DNA of 64,000 nucleotides from an uncultured Cellulophaga sp. (GTDB lineage: Bacteria > Bacteroidota > Bacteroidia > Flavobacteriales > Flavobacteriaceae), in contig CANMEI010000004.1 in the NCBI GenBank assembly GCA_947496695.1, forward strand, positions 248,001-312,000. The letters run 5' to 3'. Under the pieces are notes generated by a model. It was given only the letters and a program-made list of their open reading frames with translations. It did no database searches and had not been told where the DNA came from. Shown here in pieces: positions 1 to 8,783 of this stretch. Position 1 is the first letter of the stretch, and every line of letters starts with the position of its first letter. A program made the translations under genes and the position numbers.

Positions 1-2
1 AA

Positions 3-647
3 AATTTATACATTTTAAATCCTGATAGAGGTTTAACTGATGATAATAAACAAAAATTACAATTAAAAAAACATAAAGACTTTAACTTAATGGAAGTTAG
101 AGGCGATAATTATTTTTTAAGTAGTCCTTGGGAATATGTTATTATAGACAAAAAAGGTAATGTATTAAAAACCAATTATTTTGTACAACCTGGTGAGGCT
201 GGAAGAAAATGGTTAAACACTTTATCTGCTGTTGGTTCTGTAGCGGGTTCAGCTTATCAAGTATCAGGTCTTTACAATGTTGGTATTGGTGGAACTTCTG
301 CAGTAGGTGAAACTTTCACTGGAGTTGTTGCTCCTGGAACTGGTAGCTTTAATCAAGCTAAAAAAGGAGCTAACCAATATAAAGCAGGTTATTATGGTCA
401 AATGGCTTCAGAAGCTTTATACAACCCTAATAGATTAAATGCTTTTTCTGATTCAAAGGACTATTCTTTCTATTTTACTAAAGACGATGCTGGAACAAAA
501 TATTTAGCACAAGTAAGTAAAGACAACGGTGAACAAGTTGATAAATTTATTTTTCTAGATAACAAACCTAACTATCATGTTGATGAAATTGAAAAAAGAG
601 TATTCTATACAAATGGTAAAGAAGCTTATATTTTTGACTATAAATAA
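3..647 (+). CDS. Unknown protein, 5'-truncated by the window edge
   Basis: The reading frame is open from the first bases of the window, so the gene begins upstream and the ATG at 90 is probably internal. About 215 residues are visible. No signal peptide or catalytic motif can be seen. The middle (about residues 75-135) is rich in Gly, Ala and Ser and mildly hydrophobic. The C-terminal part alternates charged and aromatic residues, with phrases such as DYSFYFTKDD and RVFYTNGKEAYIFDYK that resemble beta strands. I do not recognise the family. It ends at a strong hairpin terminator and is separated from the next gene by a promoter region. The coding call is firm (long frame, natural stop, terminator); the function is unknown. 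Confidence 0.7.
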   Translation, partial: NLYILNPDRGLTDDNKQKLQLKKHKDFNLMEVRGDNYFLSSPWEYVIIDKKGNVLKTNYFVQPGEAGRKWLNTLSAVGSVAGSAYQVSGLYNVGIGGTSAVGETFTGVVAPGTGSFNQAKKGANQYKAGYYGQMASEALYNPNRLNAFSDSKDYSFYFTKDDAGTKYLAQVSKDNGEQVDKFIFLDNKPNYHVDEIEKRVFYTNGKEAYIFDYK

Positions 648-665
648 ATAGTATATTTTATTTAC

Positions 666-703
666 AATAAATCGGTGTTATAATTATATAATACCGATTT
701 ATT
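666..703. terminator. Intrinsic terminator, probably bidirectional
   Basis: A perfect 11-bp stem (666-676 pairs with 693-703, core AAATCGGT/ACCGATTT) with an AT-rich loop, followed by a T-rich stretch, lies 18 bases after the stop of the first gene. Confidence 0.8.
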
Positions 704-758
704 TATTTTTAAAATTATAAGTTACTGATTTTCAATAATTTAAAATTTAAATAAATTT

Positions 759-774
759 TTGGCACGCTGTTTGG
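759..774 (+). promoter_or_regulatory. Sigma-54-like promoter (-24/-12)
   Basis: The sequence TTGGCACGCTGTTTGG has the -24 element TTGGCACG, then TTGG where the -12 consensus is TTGC. The two dinucleotides are separated by the 10 bases sigma-54 requires. It lies 54 bases before the start at 829, which predicts a leader of about 40 bases. The one departure from consensus (GG for GC at -12) lowers confidence. Confidence 0.45.
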
Positions 775-828
775 TATATACTAATCGAATGTAGATAGTT
801 ACATTCAATTAACTTAAAACCTTATATC

Positions 829-1941
829 ATGAGAAAATTTATACTCCTTTTTTCAGCATTTATTTTTGCTACAACAATTGCGAAAGCTGAAACTACAAAC
901 GATAAGGTTGCAAACAGCAATGCTTATTCTTATAACGATTCATTTATTTTTGTAGAAAATGGCATTACCTTTTCAGTTTACCCAGATGGTGAATTTGATT
1001 TTTATATAGATGAAACAGTTGGTATTAATGCTAATGTTAATATTGGCAATACTAACATCACTTTTAATTCAGGTTATGACTACAACCCGTATGTTCAATA
1101 CGATGATTACGGAGCAGTAATTCAGGTAGAAAACGTGGGTGTTTATTACGATTATTATGGTCGTGTGTCACAAATTGGTGATGTAGATATTAATTATAAT
1201 AATGGAAGAGTTTCAAGACTTGGTAATATGTATGTTTATTACAATAGTAGAGGTCAGTTTAACTACCATAGAGGTTATATTAATGTATACAACAGAAACT
1301 ATATATACCGCCCATTTCATAGATTTTTTGCTAGGCCTTCTGTTAGCTTCAGATTAGTAAACTCAACACCTTATAGAAGGTATTATTCTCCTGTTAGATA
1401 CACATATTATAACCCATACAGATATAATAACCGCAGAGCTTATGCTTCAATAGGTAAAGTACATAAATACAATAAAGCCAGAACTAATAGAGCAACTGTT
1501 TACAGAAATGATAAGAGGGTAGCTGTAAGAAATAACACTAGAAATAATAGAACCTCTCAAAGAAATATTACTTACAATACTGGAAAATCTAATAAAAATT
1601 CAAATGTTAGTTATTCAAGAGGGAATACAACAAGAAGTACAAGAGTAATAAACTCTCCAAGAGCTACAACTAATAGAAGTAGCACACATAGGAGTCCTAA
1701 CAGAACAACAACTAGAAATACAACTAAAACTATTAATAGACCTACAAGAAGTGTTACTACTTCAAGAGCTAATAAAAGTAATAGTTCGGCAAAGAAAAAT
1801 AATACTTCAAATAGAAGTTCTTCTTCAAGATCAGTAAGTACTCCTTCAAGGAATTCTAATAAAAAAAGTACTGCTACAAAAAAAAGTAGTACTTCAAGAA
1901 ATTCAAAATCTACAAGAAGTAATAAAACAAGAAGTAAATAA
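829..1941 (+). CDS. Secreted protein with Tyr/Gly repeats and a basic low-complexity tail
   Basis: A 370-residue protein starting with a clear signal peptide (hydrophobic residues 4-17, ending AKA-ET). Residues about 90-150 contain four short repeats of a G-x-V-x-x-(V/I/L)-x-x-(V/M)-x-(V/I)-x-Y type, for example around YDYYGRVSQIGDVDINY. A Tyr/Arg-rich segment follows. From about residue 205 to the end the sequence is almost entirely Arg, Asn, Ser, Thr and Lys, which implies a disordered, strongly positive extracellular tail. It is monocistronic: a sigma-54-like promoter lies before it and a terminator after it. I know similar Tyr-rich secreted proteins in flavobacteria but no function. Nucleic-acid or polysaccharide binding is only a guess from charge. 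Confidence 0.85.
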   Translation: MRKFILLFSAFIFATTIAKAETTNDKVANSNAYSYNDSFIFVENGITFSVYPDGEFDFYIDETVGINANVNIGNTNITFNSGYDYNPYVQYDDYGAVIQVENVGVYYDYYGRVSQIGDVDINYNNGRVSRLGNMYVYYNSRGQFNYHRGYINVYNRNYIYRPFHRFFARPSVSFRLVNSTPYRRYYSPVRYTYYNPYRYNNRRAYASIGKVHKYNKARTNRATVYRNDKRVAVRNNTRNNRTSQRNITYNTGKSNKNSNVSYSRGNTTRSTRVINSPRATTNRSSTHRSPNRTTTRNTTKTINRPTRSVTTSRANKSNSSAKKNNTSNRSSSSRSVSTPSRNSNKKSTATKKSSTSRNSKSTRSNKTRSK

Positions 1942-1962
1942 TAAATTTTTAGGTTGGTTGTT

Positions 1963-1993
1963 AATCCCATAGTGAACTTGTTCCTATGGGATT
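1963..1993 (+). terminator. Intrinsic terminator
   Basis: AATCCCATAG (1963-1972) pairs with CTATGGGATT (1984-1993), followed by a run of eight T on the plus strand. It ends the gene at 829-1941. Its right arm overlaps the last codons of the convergent flippase gene. Confidence 0.75.
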
Positions 1994-3449
1994 ACTTTTT
2001 TTTAATAAGCTTATTCATAATATTATTTACATCATCAGAAAGTTTAAACTTATAAATGAATGAAAAATAAACAACTACAATTAATACACTTTTAATAGCA
2101 ATATTAGCTATTGGATGAAAAGGAAAATTTATAAAATAGAATGATATTCCGATTAGCAACAATATGATGATTATTGATAAAAAATTAGAAGTAAAAGGTA
2201 AAATTCCAAATCGTTTTTTTACAAAAATCACCTTTATTGTATTGTAAATACTTATTGCCAAAACTGATGCAATAGCTGCTCCAATTAATCCATAAGAAGG
2301 AATCAAAATAAGATTAAAAAGTATAGTAATTATAGCTAGAAAAACGCCCATCATTAATAGAGTTTTATAATAATCAGAATTATAGAGAATAGCATTATTA
2401 TTCCCTAACATAGCATCATAAACCTTAGCTAAACCTATTAAAAAAACTACCATAAAACCTCCTCCGTATTTACTTGGAAGCAACAAGTACAATTGTTCTA
2501 AGTTCAAAATAATTAATAAATAAATTAAAGCTGAAATTATAAATAATGTCACAGAACTTCGTTGATATAAGTCTTTCAATTCTGTATATTTTTTGTTTGA
2601 TAACAAAGTTGCTGTTAATGGATATGTAATTTGATGCATTGCTCGCGATGGAACTGATATTACTGTAGCGATAAAAACTGCTACACTGTAATAAGCCACA
2701 TTTTCTATTTGAATAAATTGATTAATCATCACTTTATCAACTTCTAATAATACTACTGCGGCTGAACCTCCCAAAATTATCAATGCACTATAACTAAGTA
2801 TCACCTTTGTATTTTTAGGAAACTTAAAGCTTATTTTAGGCATACGTAATTTGTATGCGTAAATTTTCATAATCAACATTCGTAGTACATACAAAACTAC
2901 TAATGCAATTAAAAAAGTATCTACTTTAATTAATGCATAGTGCAATAAAACCAATAGAAAACCTATGCAAACTCTTACGAAAACTTCTTTCATAAAATTG
3001 CCGAAAACAGATTTCATATGCACTTTTGCCCAAGCAAAAAACACTTCAAAATAAGCCATTGCCATTGCTATAATAAAAATATACCACACATACCCCTTTA
3101 CAATCTCATTTTCTTTACCTAAAAAATTACTAATAGTATCATAAGCTAAATAAGAGACTAAAGCCAATGGAAGTATTAAAAACAGAGGTAATATCAGCAT
3201 TAGTGTCAAGAAACCATCTTTAGTTTCAGTGTCTTTAAATTCACTAAAATATTTAACTAACGTGTTTGGTACTCCAAACGCTAATAAAGGCATTAAAACT
3301 GCAGCTATTGATAGTATTACAGATACTAGACCATAATACTCATCAGATAAAAAACGGGTATATAAAAACAGTGTGTTAATAGCTCCCACACCAAAACCTA
3401 AATATGTTATAATAGTATTATTAAGAGACTGTTTAAATACAATTCCCAT
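1992..3449 (-). CDS. Oligosaccharide flippase (Wzx/MOP-type membrane exporter)
   Basis: A 485-residue polytopic protein with about 12-14 hydrophobic segments across its whole length and short polar loops, ending in a Lys-rich cytoplasmic tail. Length, opening (a cytoplasmic start followed by YLGFGVGAINTLFLYTRFL) and layout fit the polysaccharide-biosynthesis/MOP family, which flips lipid-linked oligosaccharides across the inner membrane. Its start overlaps the stop of the upstream glycosyltransferase by one base (TAATG), which suggests translational coupling. Together with the YfhO protein it forms a surface-glycan cluster. The substrate cannot be inferred. The family call is fairly firm; the role in a specific polymer is inference. 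Confidence 0.82.
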   Translation of the reverse strand: MGIVFKQSLNNTIITYLGFGVGAINTLFLYTRFLSDEYYGLVSVILSIAAVLMPLLAFGVPNTLVKYFSEFKDTETKDGFLTLMLILPLFLILPLALVSYLAYDTISNFLGKENEIVKGYVWYIFIIAMAMAYFEVFFAWAKVHMKSVFGNFMKEVFVRVCIGFLLVLLHYALIKVDTFLIALVVLYVLRMLIMKIYAYKLRMPKISFKFPKNTKVILSYSALIILGGSAAVVLLEVDKVMINQFIQIENVAYYSVAVFIATVISVPSRAMHQITYPLTATLLSNKKYTELKDLYQRSSVTLFIISALIYLLIILNLEQLYLLLPSKYGGGFMVVFLIGLAKVYDAMLGNNNAILYNSDYYKTLLMMGVFLAIITILFNLILIPSYGLIGAAIASVLAISIYNTIKVIFVKKRFGILPFTSNFLSIIIILLLIGISFYFINFPFHPIANIAIKSVLIVVVYFSFIYKFKLSDDVNNIMNKLIKKK

Positions 3450-4720
3450 TAGAGTAGTGTTGCTAGTTTTTTGGTTAATTCTCTTCTGTGATATTCATTT
3501 ATAGATGTAGAATGTATAGTCAATTGATTTTTTTGGTAAAGCTCAAACCAATTTAAAATTACTTGTTTTAATTCAGATTTTTGTAAATAACTAAAAAACT
3601 CTCCAGTATCTGTCGTATTAACTATAGCTCCTGCCTCCCAATTTTCAGGGCCAATGGCTAAAATTGGTCGTTTAGCAATCATGTATTCAAACAATTTACC
3701 TGGTATAATACCTCTTGTTTCTTCTGAATCTATTTCAGCTAATAATAGTACCTGAGATCTTCTTTGATATACTAAAGCTTTTTCATGTGAAACATACCCC
3801 AAAAGGTTTATAAAAGGTTCTAATCCATTTTTTTTTATAGTACCTAATACATCTTCACTAACAACACCAATAAAATTTAATTTTAAAGATTTTTTAAAAA
3901 ATTCATTTTCATTTACCAACTCAGAAAGAACCTTCCATAAGTTTTCTGGGTTACGCCCAGTTAATAATGATCCAATATGTGCTATTGTAAAACTATCATC
4001 TAATACTGTAATATTAGTATCTGAACTATCAAAACCATTCGTAATTACTTCTATAGGTTTTGATGTTATTCTTTTAAACTCTTGTTTTGTGGTACTACTT
4101 GTTACAATTATTTTATCTGCAGTATTTAAAACTGTATACTCTAAATATTTATACTTTTTTTCTGATGACTTAGTTAACTTTAATTTTTTATGATATCCTA
4201 TGGTTGTCCATGGATCTCTAAAATCTGCCAACCAATTGAGTTTTAATTTTTCTTTTAAACCTAACCCTATTAAATGCACACTATGTGGCGGACCTGTTGT
4301 GATTATTGTTTCAATCGTCTCTTTTTGAATAACATCTTTTAAAAATTCAATCGAAGGTTTAATCCAATATTTACGCGCATCAGGTATAAACATATTCCCA
4401 CGTATCCAAAGCATGGTTTTCTCTAATACAGATTGGTTTTTTGTTTGAATAATACCTGAACTAATACGTTTCGTTTTTTTTGACGAAAAAATTGAAGCAA
4501 GCTTATAAGGCTCAAAAATTGATCTTTTATATATTTTTACACCATCAGGAATTTCATTCAAAAAAGCTTCATCAATAATAGGATAATTGGGGTTTTCGGG
4601 TATATAGACTATTGGCTCAATACCAAAATCACGTAAGTATTTTACAAATTTCAACCATCGTTGTACACCAGGACCACCTGCCGGAGGCCAGTAATACGTA
4701 ATGATTAAGACTTTTTTCAT
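3449..4720 (-). CDS. Glycosyltransferase, GT4-like
   Basis: A 423-residue soluble protein opening with the GT-B fold pattern KKVLIITYYWPPAGGPGVQRW, the N-terminal nucleotide-fold strand and Gly-rich loop seen in family-4 transferases. A second domain starts near residue 240 (ITVLDDSFTIAHIGSLL), and a late GKLFEYMIAKRPILAIG segment matches the donor-binding region near the conserved acidic site. It would transfer a sugar from an activated donor to a growing lipid-linked glycan or surface polymer. It overlaps YfhO upstream and the flippase downstream by one base each, so the three are almost certainly co-translated. Donor and acceptor are unknown. Confidence 0.85.
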   Translation of the reverse strand: MKKVLIITYYWPPAGGPGVQRWLKFVKYLRDFGIEPIVYIPENPNYPIIDEAFLNEIPDGVKIYKRSIFEPYKLASIFSSKKTKRISSGIIQTKNQSVLEKTMLWIRGNMFIPDARKYWIKPSIEFLKDVIQKETIETIITTGPPHSVHLIGLGLKEKLKLNWLADFRDPWTTIGYHKKLKLTKSSEKKYKYLEYTVLNTADKIIVTSSTTKQEFKRITSKPIEVITNGFDSSDTNITVLDDSFTIAHIGSLLTGRNPENLWKVLSELVNENEFFKKSLKLNFIGVVSEDVLGTIKKNGLEPFINLLGYVSHEKALVYQRRSQVLLLAEIDSEETRGIIPGKLFEYMIAKRPILAIGPENWEAGAIVNTTDTGEFFSYLQKSELKQVILNWFELYQKNQLTIHSTSINEYHRRELTKKLATLL

Positions 4721-7155
4721 TATTTTTTTTCTGATTTACGAGAATTTAAAAATGTATATGCAAAAGCCCCCATAATTAATAAGCCTAAAAGTATGGTACT
4801 TGAAAGTACAACTTTAGAGCCTGTTTGAATAACTTTTGGTTCAAATTTAAAATCAATAGTATGTTTACCCGCAGGAACTCTTAATCCACGTAACGTATAA
4901 TCAACACGATAATGAGGTGTTAATTTACCATCTATATAAGCATTCCAGCCATTTGCGTAATACATTTCTGAAAACACAGCAAAACTTTCATTAGTACTAT
5001 TTGAACTATAAATTAAGTGATTAGGTTTATAGCTTATTAAATTAATTGTTGCTAAAGAATCTTTTTTAATAGAAAAATCTTTTACATCAGAAAATTTAGA
5101 AACATTAATAATTGCAGTTGTTTTGGTATCAGTATCTTTTAATGAAGCTATAGCTTCATCGGAAGAGTTAACTCTTTTTAAATTTTCAACAAACCATGCA
5201 TTACCATTTGTATCATTATTTAAAGCAGGATATGTTCTACCTTCTTGATCTTTTTGATAAATATATTTAACGTTAAGCATGTTCAATACATTAAGATTTC
5301 CATTATAAATATGAAAATCAAAAAGATCTTGCATTTTTGCAGGCTTAGCTGCATGGTATCCACCAATTGATTGATGGTAATATGAAGTACTTGCTCCATT
5401 TAATCCTTCAGAAGGATTATAAACTCTAAATATACTTTCATCTTTTGCAATTTGTTTATCAATTGCTGTTTCAGGAAAAGGAGCCATCATTGCACGTTGA
5501 CGAACAAAATCATCATCATTTACATATCTTTTATCTACACCTACTAAATCGAAAAGTATTAGGAGTCCAATTACAAAAACAAATACATTTTTATTAAATT
5601 TTTCTTTAATAAAAAACCAAATAGTTAAAGCAGTAAGTATAACAAATATTAAAGAACGAAGCGTATCACTAACATAAACTGCTTCTCTATCTAAACGGAT
5701 AATTGTCATTAATTCTTTTCCGAAATTTTGTTCTAAATAGGCATCACTACCTCCTTCAAAATGAAATAAGCTTTTTGCTAATAAAAGTAAAACACCTAAA
5801 CCTGCACTTATAAAAAAGCTCATTTTTAATGCTTTTACTTTTTTTGCCTTTTCTATTTTATCATTAAATAAAGCTGACAATGCTAAAACAGCGAGAATAG
5901 GTACACAAAGTTCTAATATTACCTGTATTGATGATACTGCCCTAAATTTATTATACATTGGAAAATAATCAATCATAAAATCTGTCAGTCCACTAAAATT
6001 TTTACCCCATGATAAAAACAAAGACATAATTACACCTCCTAGAAGCCACCATTTTATACTTTTTTCTACTAAAAACAAGCCTAGGAAGAACAATAAAAAC
6101 AAAACTGCTCCTATATATGCAGGTGCAGAAGTTCCTGGTTGGTCACCCCAGTACAATGGCAATCCACTAGTAAATTCTAATGCTTTTGTTTTTGAAAGTC
6201 CTTTTTCTACTAAAAAATCAAAAGTTTTTGAACCTTCACCTAAATCTTCATTATTAGACCCTCCAAATAAACGAGGCACAAATAAATTTAGTGATTCTGT
6301 AATACCGTAACTATACTGCGTAATATACTCTTTACTTAAACCTCCTGTATTTTCTTTTGGTTGTCCTTCAGGTGTTATAGTCAATTCACTCTTTCCACGT
6401 GTACTCCAATCTGCATACTCTTTAGTCGCTAATATACTTGTTGTATTTGTTGCAATACCTAATAAAACACCTGCTAATAAAATACCGACTGAAGTAAAAA
6501 AATGTTTTAATTCTTTCTTCTTTATAGCTTCAATTAAATATACAATGCCTAATATTAATACTAAAAGCATAAAATAATAGGTCATTTGATAGTGGTTGGC
6601 ATTTATCTCTAACGCCATTGCTAAAGCGGTGAGAATAAAGCCCCAAATATAATTTTTCTTAAAAACTAGCACTATACCTCCTAAAAGCATTGGTAAATAC
6701 GCAAGCGCATGTGCTTTTGCATTATGCCCTACTCCTAAAATTATAATCATATAGGTTGAAAAACCAAAGGCTAAAGCTCCAATTACGGCCAGTCTATAAT
6801 CAACTTTTAGGCAACTTAATAAAATATAAAATCCTAATAAATATAAAAATAAATAATCTGCTGGTCTAGGCAGAAAACGGAGTGCTAAATCTAACTTTTT
6901 TATATAATTATAAGGGTAATGTGCCCCTAATTGAAAAGTTGGCATTCCACCAAATGCACTATTAGTCCAATAAGGTTCTTCTCCTGTTTTCTTTTTAAAA
7001 TCTGTTTGCTCCTTTGCCATCCCAGTATATTGGGCAATATCAGATTGGAAAATAACTTTTCCTTGTAAAACAGGTGTAAAAAATGCTAAAGCAGTAATTA
7101 CAAATAAGACTATAGCAAAAAATTGAATTATAAAAGTTCTTAAATTACTTTTCAT
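4720..7155 (-). CDS. YfhO-family integral membrane protein
   Basis: An 811-residue protein with about 12 or more hydrophobic segments, a large polar loop or domain in the second half (about 540-760) and a final membrane span near 780-800. The opening hydrophobic segment, the FAFG/YMI-type segments and the C-terminal phrase YANGWNAYIDGKLTPHYRVDY followed by RGLRVPAGKHTIDFKFEP are characteristic of the bacterial YfhO family. These are GT-C-like proteins linked to glycosylation of surface polymers such as teichoic acids in Firmicutes; their role in Bacteroidota is not settled. It is the first gene of the tightly overlapping glycosyltransferase-flippase set, so a role in decorating or assembling a surface glycan is likely but inferred. 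Confidence 0.85.
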   Translation of the reverse strand: MKSNLRTFIIQFFAIVLFVITALAFFTPVLQGKVIFQSDIAQYTGMAKEQTDFKKKTGEEPYWTNSAFGGMPTFQLGAHYPYNYIKKLDLALRFLPRPADYLFLYLLGFYILLSCLKVDYRLAVIGALAFGFSTYMIIILGVGHNAKAHALAYLPMLLGGIVLVFKKNYIWGFILTALAMALEINANHYQMTYYFMLLVLILGIVYLIEAIKKKELKHFFTSVGILLAGVLLGIATNTTSILATKEYADWSTRGKSELTITPEGQPKENTGGLSKEYITQYSYGITESLNLFVPRLFGGSNNEDLGEGSKTFDFLVEKGLSKTKALEFTSGLPLYWGDQPGTSAPAYIGAVLFLLFFLGLFLVEKSIKWWLLGGVIMSLFLSWGKNFSGLTDFMIDYFPMYNKFRAVSSIQVILELCVPILAVLALSALFNDKIEKAKKVKALKMSFFISAGLGVLLLLAKSLFHFEGGSDAYLEQNFGKELMTIIRLDREAVYVSDTLRSLIFVILTALTIWFFIKEKFNKNVFVFVIGLLILFDLVGVDKRYVNDDDFVRQRAMMAPFPETAIDKQIAKDESIFRVYNPSEGLNGASTSYYHQSIGGYHAAKPAKMQDLFDFHIYNGNLNVLNMLNVKYIYQKDQEGRTYPALNNDTNGNAWFVENLKRVNSSDEAIASLKDTDTKTTAIINVSKFSDVKDFSIKKDSLATINLISYKPNHLIYSSNSTNESFAVFSEMYYANGWNAYIDGKLTPHYRVDYTLRGLRVPAGKHTIDFKFEPKVIQTGSKVVLSSTILLGLLIMGAFAYTFLNSRKSEKK

Positions 7156-7239
7156 TTGAGGTAATACTGTTTTTCAATTATTAAATGCTTCGTAAAATTA
7201 CGTTGCTAAATTACTAGGTTGGTTGTATAATTAGAGATT

Positions 7240-7503
7240 CTAATCTATCTCTTCAAAATCTATATACTCTCCTACTTTTTTAGATGGATTAGATTTTTTA
7301 GTCTGTTTTTTTTCTATAATCACATCTCCTTCTGGTGCTGACTGTGACTGTTGTTGAGGACCAAAACCTTCAAACTTTTCTTTAAAATATTGCTCTGCTT
7401 TTTTTCCTGCATAATTTAAAATTTTAGGAGCAAATAATTTCAATAATATTTTAAACAAAAAATATACTAATAGTATGGTTAAAATCGTTGTTATAAAACC
7501 CAT
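7240..7503 (-). CDS. DUF4834 family small membrane protein
   Basis: An 87-residue protein with one N-terminal membrane span (residues 2-22, GFITTILTILLVYFLFKILL), an amphipathic basic segment (APKILNYAGKKAEQYFKEKF), a Gln-rich linker and an acidic end. This matches my memory of the DUF4834 family, which is largely confined to Bacteroidota and has no known function. It lies 84 bases upstream of the YfhO gene on the same strand and may be co-transcribed with the glycan cluster. Confidence 0.7.
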   Translation of the reverse strand: MGFITTILTILLVYFLFKILLKLFAPKILNYAGKKAEQYFKEKFEGFGPQQQSQSAPEGDVIIEKKQTKKSNPSKKVGEYIDFEEID

Positions 7504-7618
7504 ATCGTTTTAAAAAAAATTAATATCAAAAGTACAATTATAAGATTGCAAATTAATGCCAAATATCTTAAAATAATAATAAATCCGTTATGAACACTGC
7601 GGTTTTGAAAAATTCATT

Positions 7619-8680
7619 ATGAAAAATCTAATATATATTTCCTTTTTACTATGCTCAATAATAACATCTGCACAATATACTGACGTTATTAATTCTAATA
7701 GACCAGGAGCCTCTGTAAGTGCTTATGCAGTAGGTAAAAACGTAATTCAAGCAGAATTAGGAATTGGTTACGAGAAACAAGAACATACATTATTACTATC
7801 TGATTCAAATATACTAAGTACAGATTTAGCTTTACGTTATGGATTGCTGTTTGAAAGTTTAGAAATATACTATGAAGGTAGTTTTCAAAAAGAAAATATT
7901 TCATACCACAATACTGAATACAGTAATAGTATTACCGATTTTTCAAGAAACAGAATAGGTTTAAAGTACTTAATTTATGACCCATACAAAAACCCTGAAC
8001 GTAATAAACCGAATTTAAGAAGCTGGAGAGCCAATCATAAGTTTCAATGGAAAAATTTAATTCCAGCTGTATCTATTTATGCTGGAGCTACTTTTGTAAT
8101 TGGTGACAATTATTATTATCCTGATGCCGGTATTGTTTCTCCAAGAGTAATGATTGCTACTCAAAGTAAAATGTCGCCTAGAGTTGTTTTTATTACAAAC
8201 TTATCTTATGACCGCATTGGTACTGAAGACCCTGAAATGGGTTATATTTTATCATTAACTCACGCATTTAGAAACCCTAAATGGAGCATATTTATAGAAC
8301 ATCAAGGTATAAAAAGTGATCGGTATGCTGATGCTTTATATAGAACTGGTGTAGCACACTTACTTTCTACTAATTTACAAGCTGATGTTACTTTTGGTGG
8401 CAGTTTTAAAGATACACCTACTCGCATGTTTGGTAAACTAGGTGTTTCTTATAGGTTAGACAAGCATAAAGACAAACTAGTACCTATTGATGAACAAAAA
8501 GCGGGTGAAAACGGTCAAATTGGCCGTAAGGACATGAAAAAGAAAGATAAAAAATCAAAAAAAGATGATAGCGGTGCTGAAGATGTTGATTTAGGTCCTA
8601 CTAAAAAACAACTTAAAAAACTTAAAAAGGCTGAAAAGAAAAAGAAGAAGGATGAAGAAAGTGGTACAATTGATTTTTAA
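7619..8680 (+). CDS. Outer-membrane barrel protein (PF13557 transporter-like) with charged tail
   Basis: A 353-residue protein with a signal peptide (about residues 1-18, ending TSA-QYT). It then has regularly spaced amphipathic beta strands (IQAELGIGYE, LALRYGLLF, RNRIGLKYL, VSIYAGATFVIG, WSIFIEHQGI, FGKLGVSYRL) as in the putative MetA-pathway/phenol-type transporter barrels. After about residue 285 the barrel gives way to about 70 residues dominated by Lys, Asp and Glu (KKDMKKKDKKSKKDD, KKQLKKLKKAEKKKKKDEE), a tail that is unusual for this family. It stands alone, divergent from DUF4834. Transport function is inferred from family resemblance only. Confidence 0.65.
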   Translation: MKNLIYISFLLCSIITSAQYTDVINSNRPGASVSAYAVGKNVIQAELGIGYEKQEHTLLLSDSNILSTDLALRYGLLFESLEIYYEGSFQKENISYHNTEYSNSITDFSRNRIGLKYLIYDPYKNPERNKPNLRSWRANHKFQWKNLIPAVSIYAGATFVIGDNYYYPDAGIVSPRVMIATQSKMSPRVVFITNLSYDRIGTEDPEMGYILSLTHAFRNPKWSIFIEHQGIKSDRYADALYRTGVAHLLSTNLQADVTFGGSFKDTPTRMFGKLGVSYRLDKHKDKLVPIDEQKAGENGQIGRKDMKKKDKKSKKDDSGAEDVDLGPTKKQLKKLKKAEKKKKKDEESGTIDF

Positions 8681-8783
8681 AATCAATATAGAAAAAATTA
8701 ACATTACTTATAAAATATAATTACCAATCATGTTTTAAGATGTAGATTAATATTATTAATATTGATTGTTCAAATTAAAAAAA

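Noticed and set aside
1611..1970. Minus-strand open frame of 119 codons, Leu/Val/Glu-rich
   Set aside because: It is the complement of the Ser/Thr/Arg/Asn-rich tail of the secreted protein; the repetitive codons keep the reverse frame open. No start signal or domain.
7548..7562. Sigma-54-like element upstream of DUF4834 on the minus strand
   Set aside because: GG and GC are 9 bases apart rather than 10, and sigma-54 tolerates no change in that spacing.
8766..8783. Upstream TTG start for the GNAT-like protein
   Set aside because: It adds only a Lys-rich stub; the ATG at 8784 gives the natural family N terminus.
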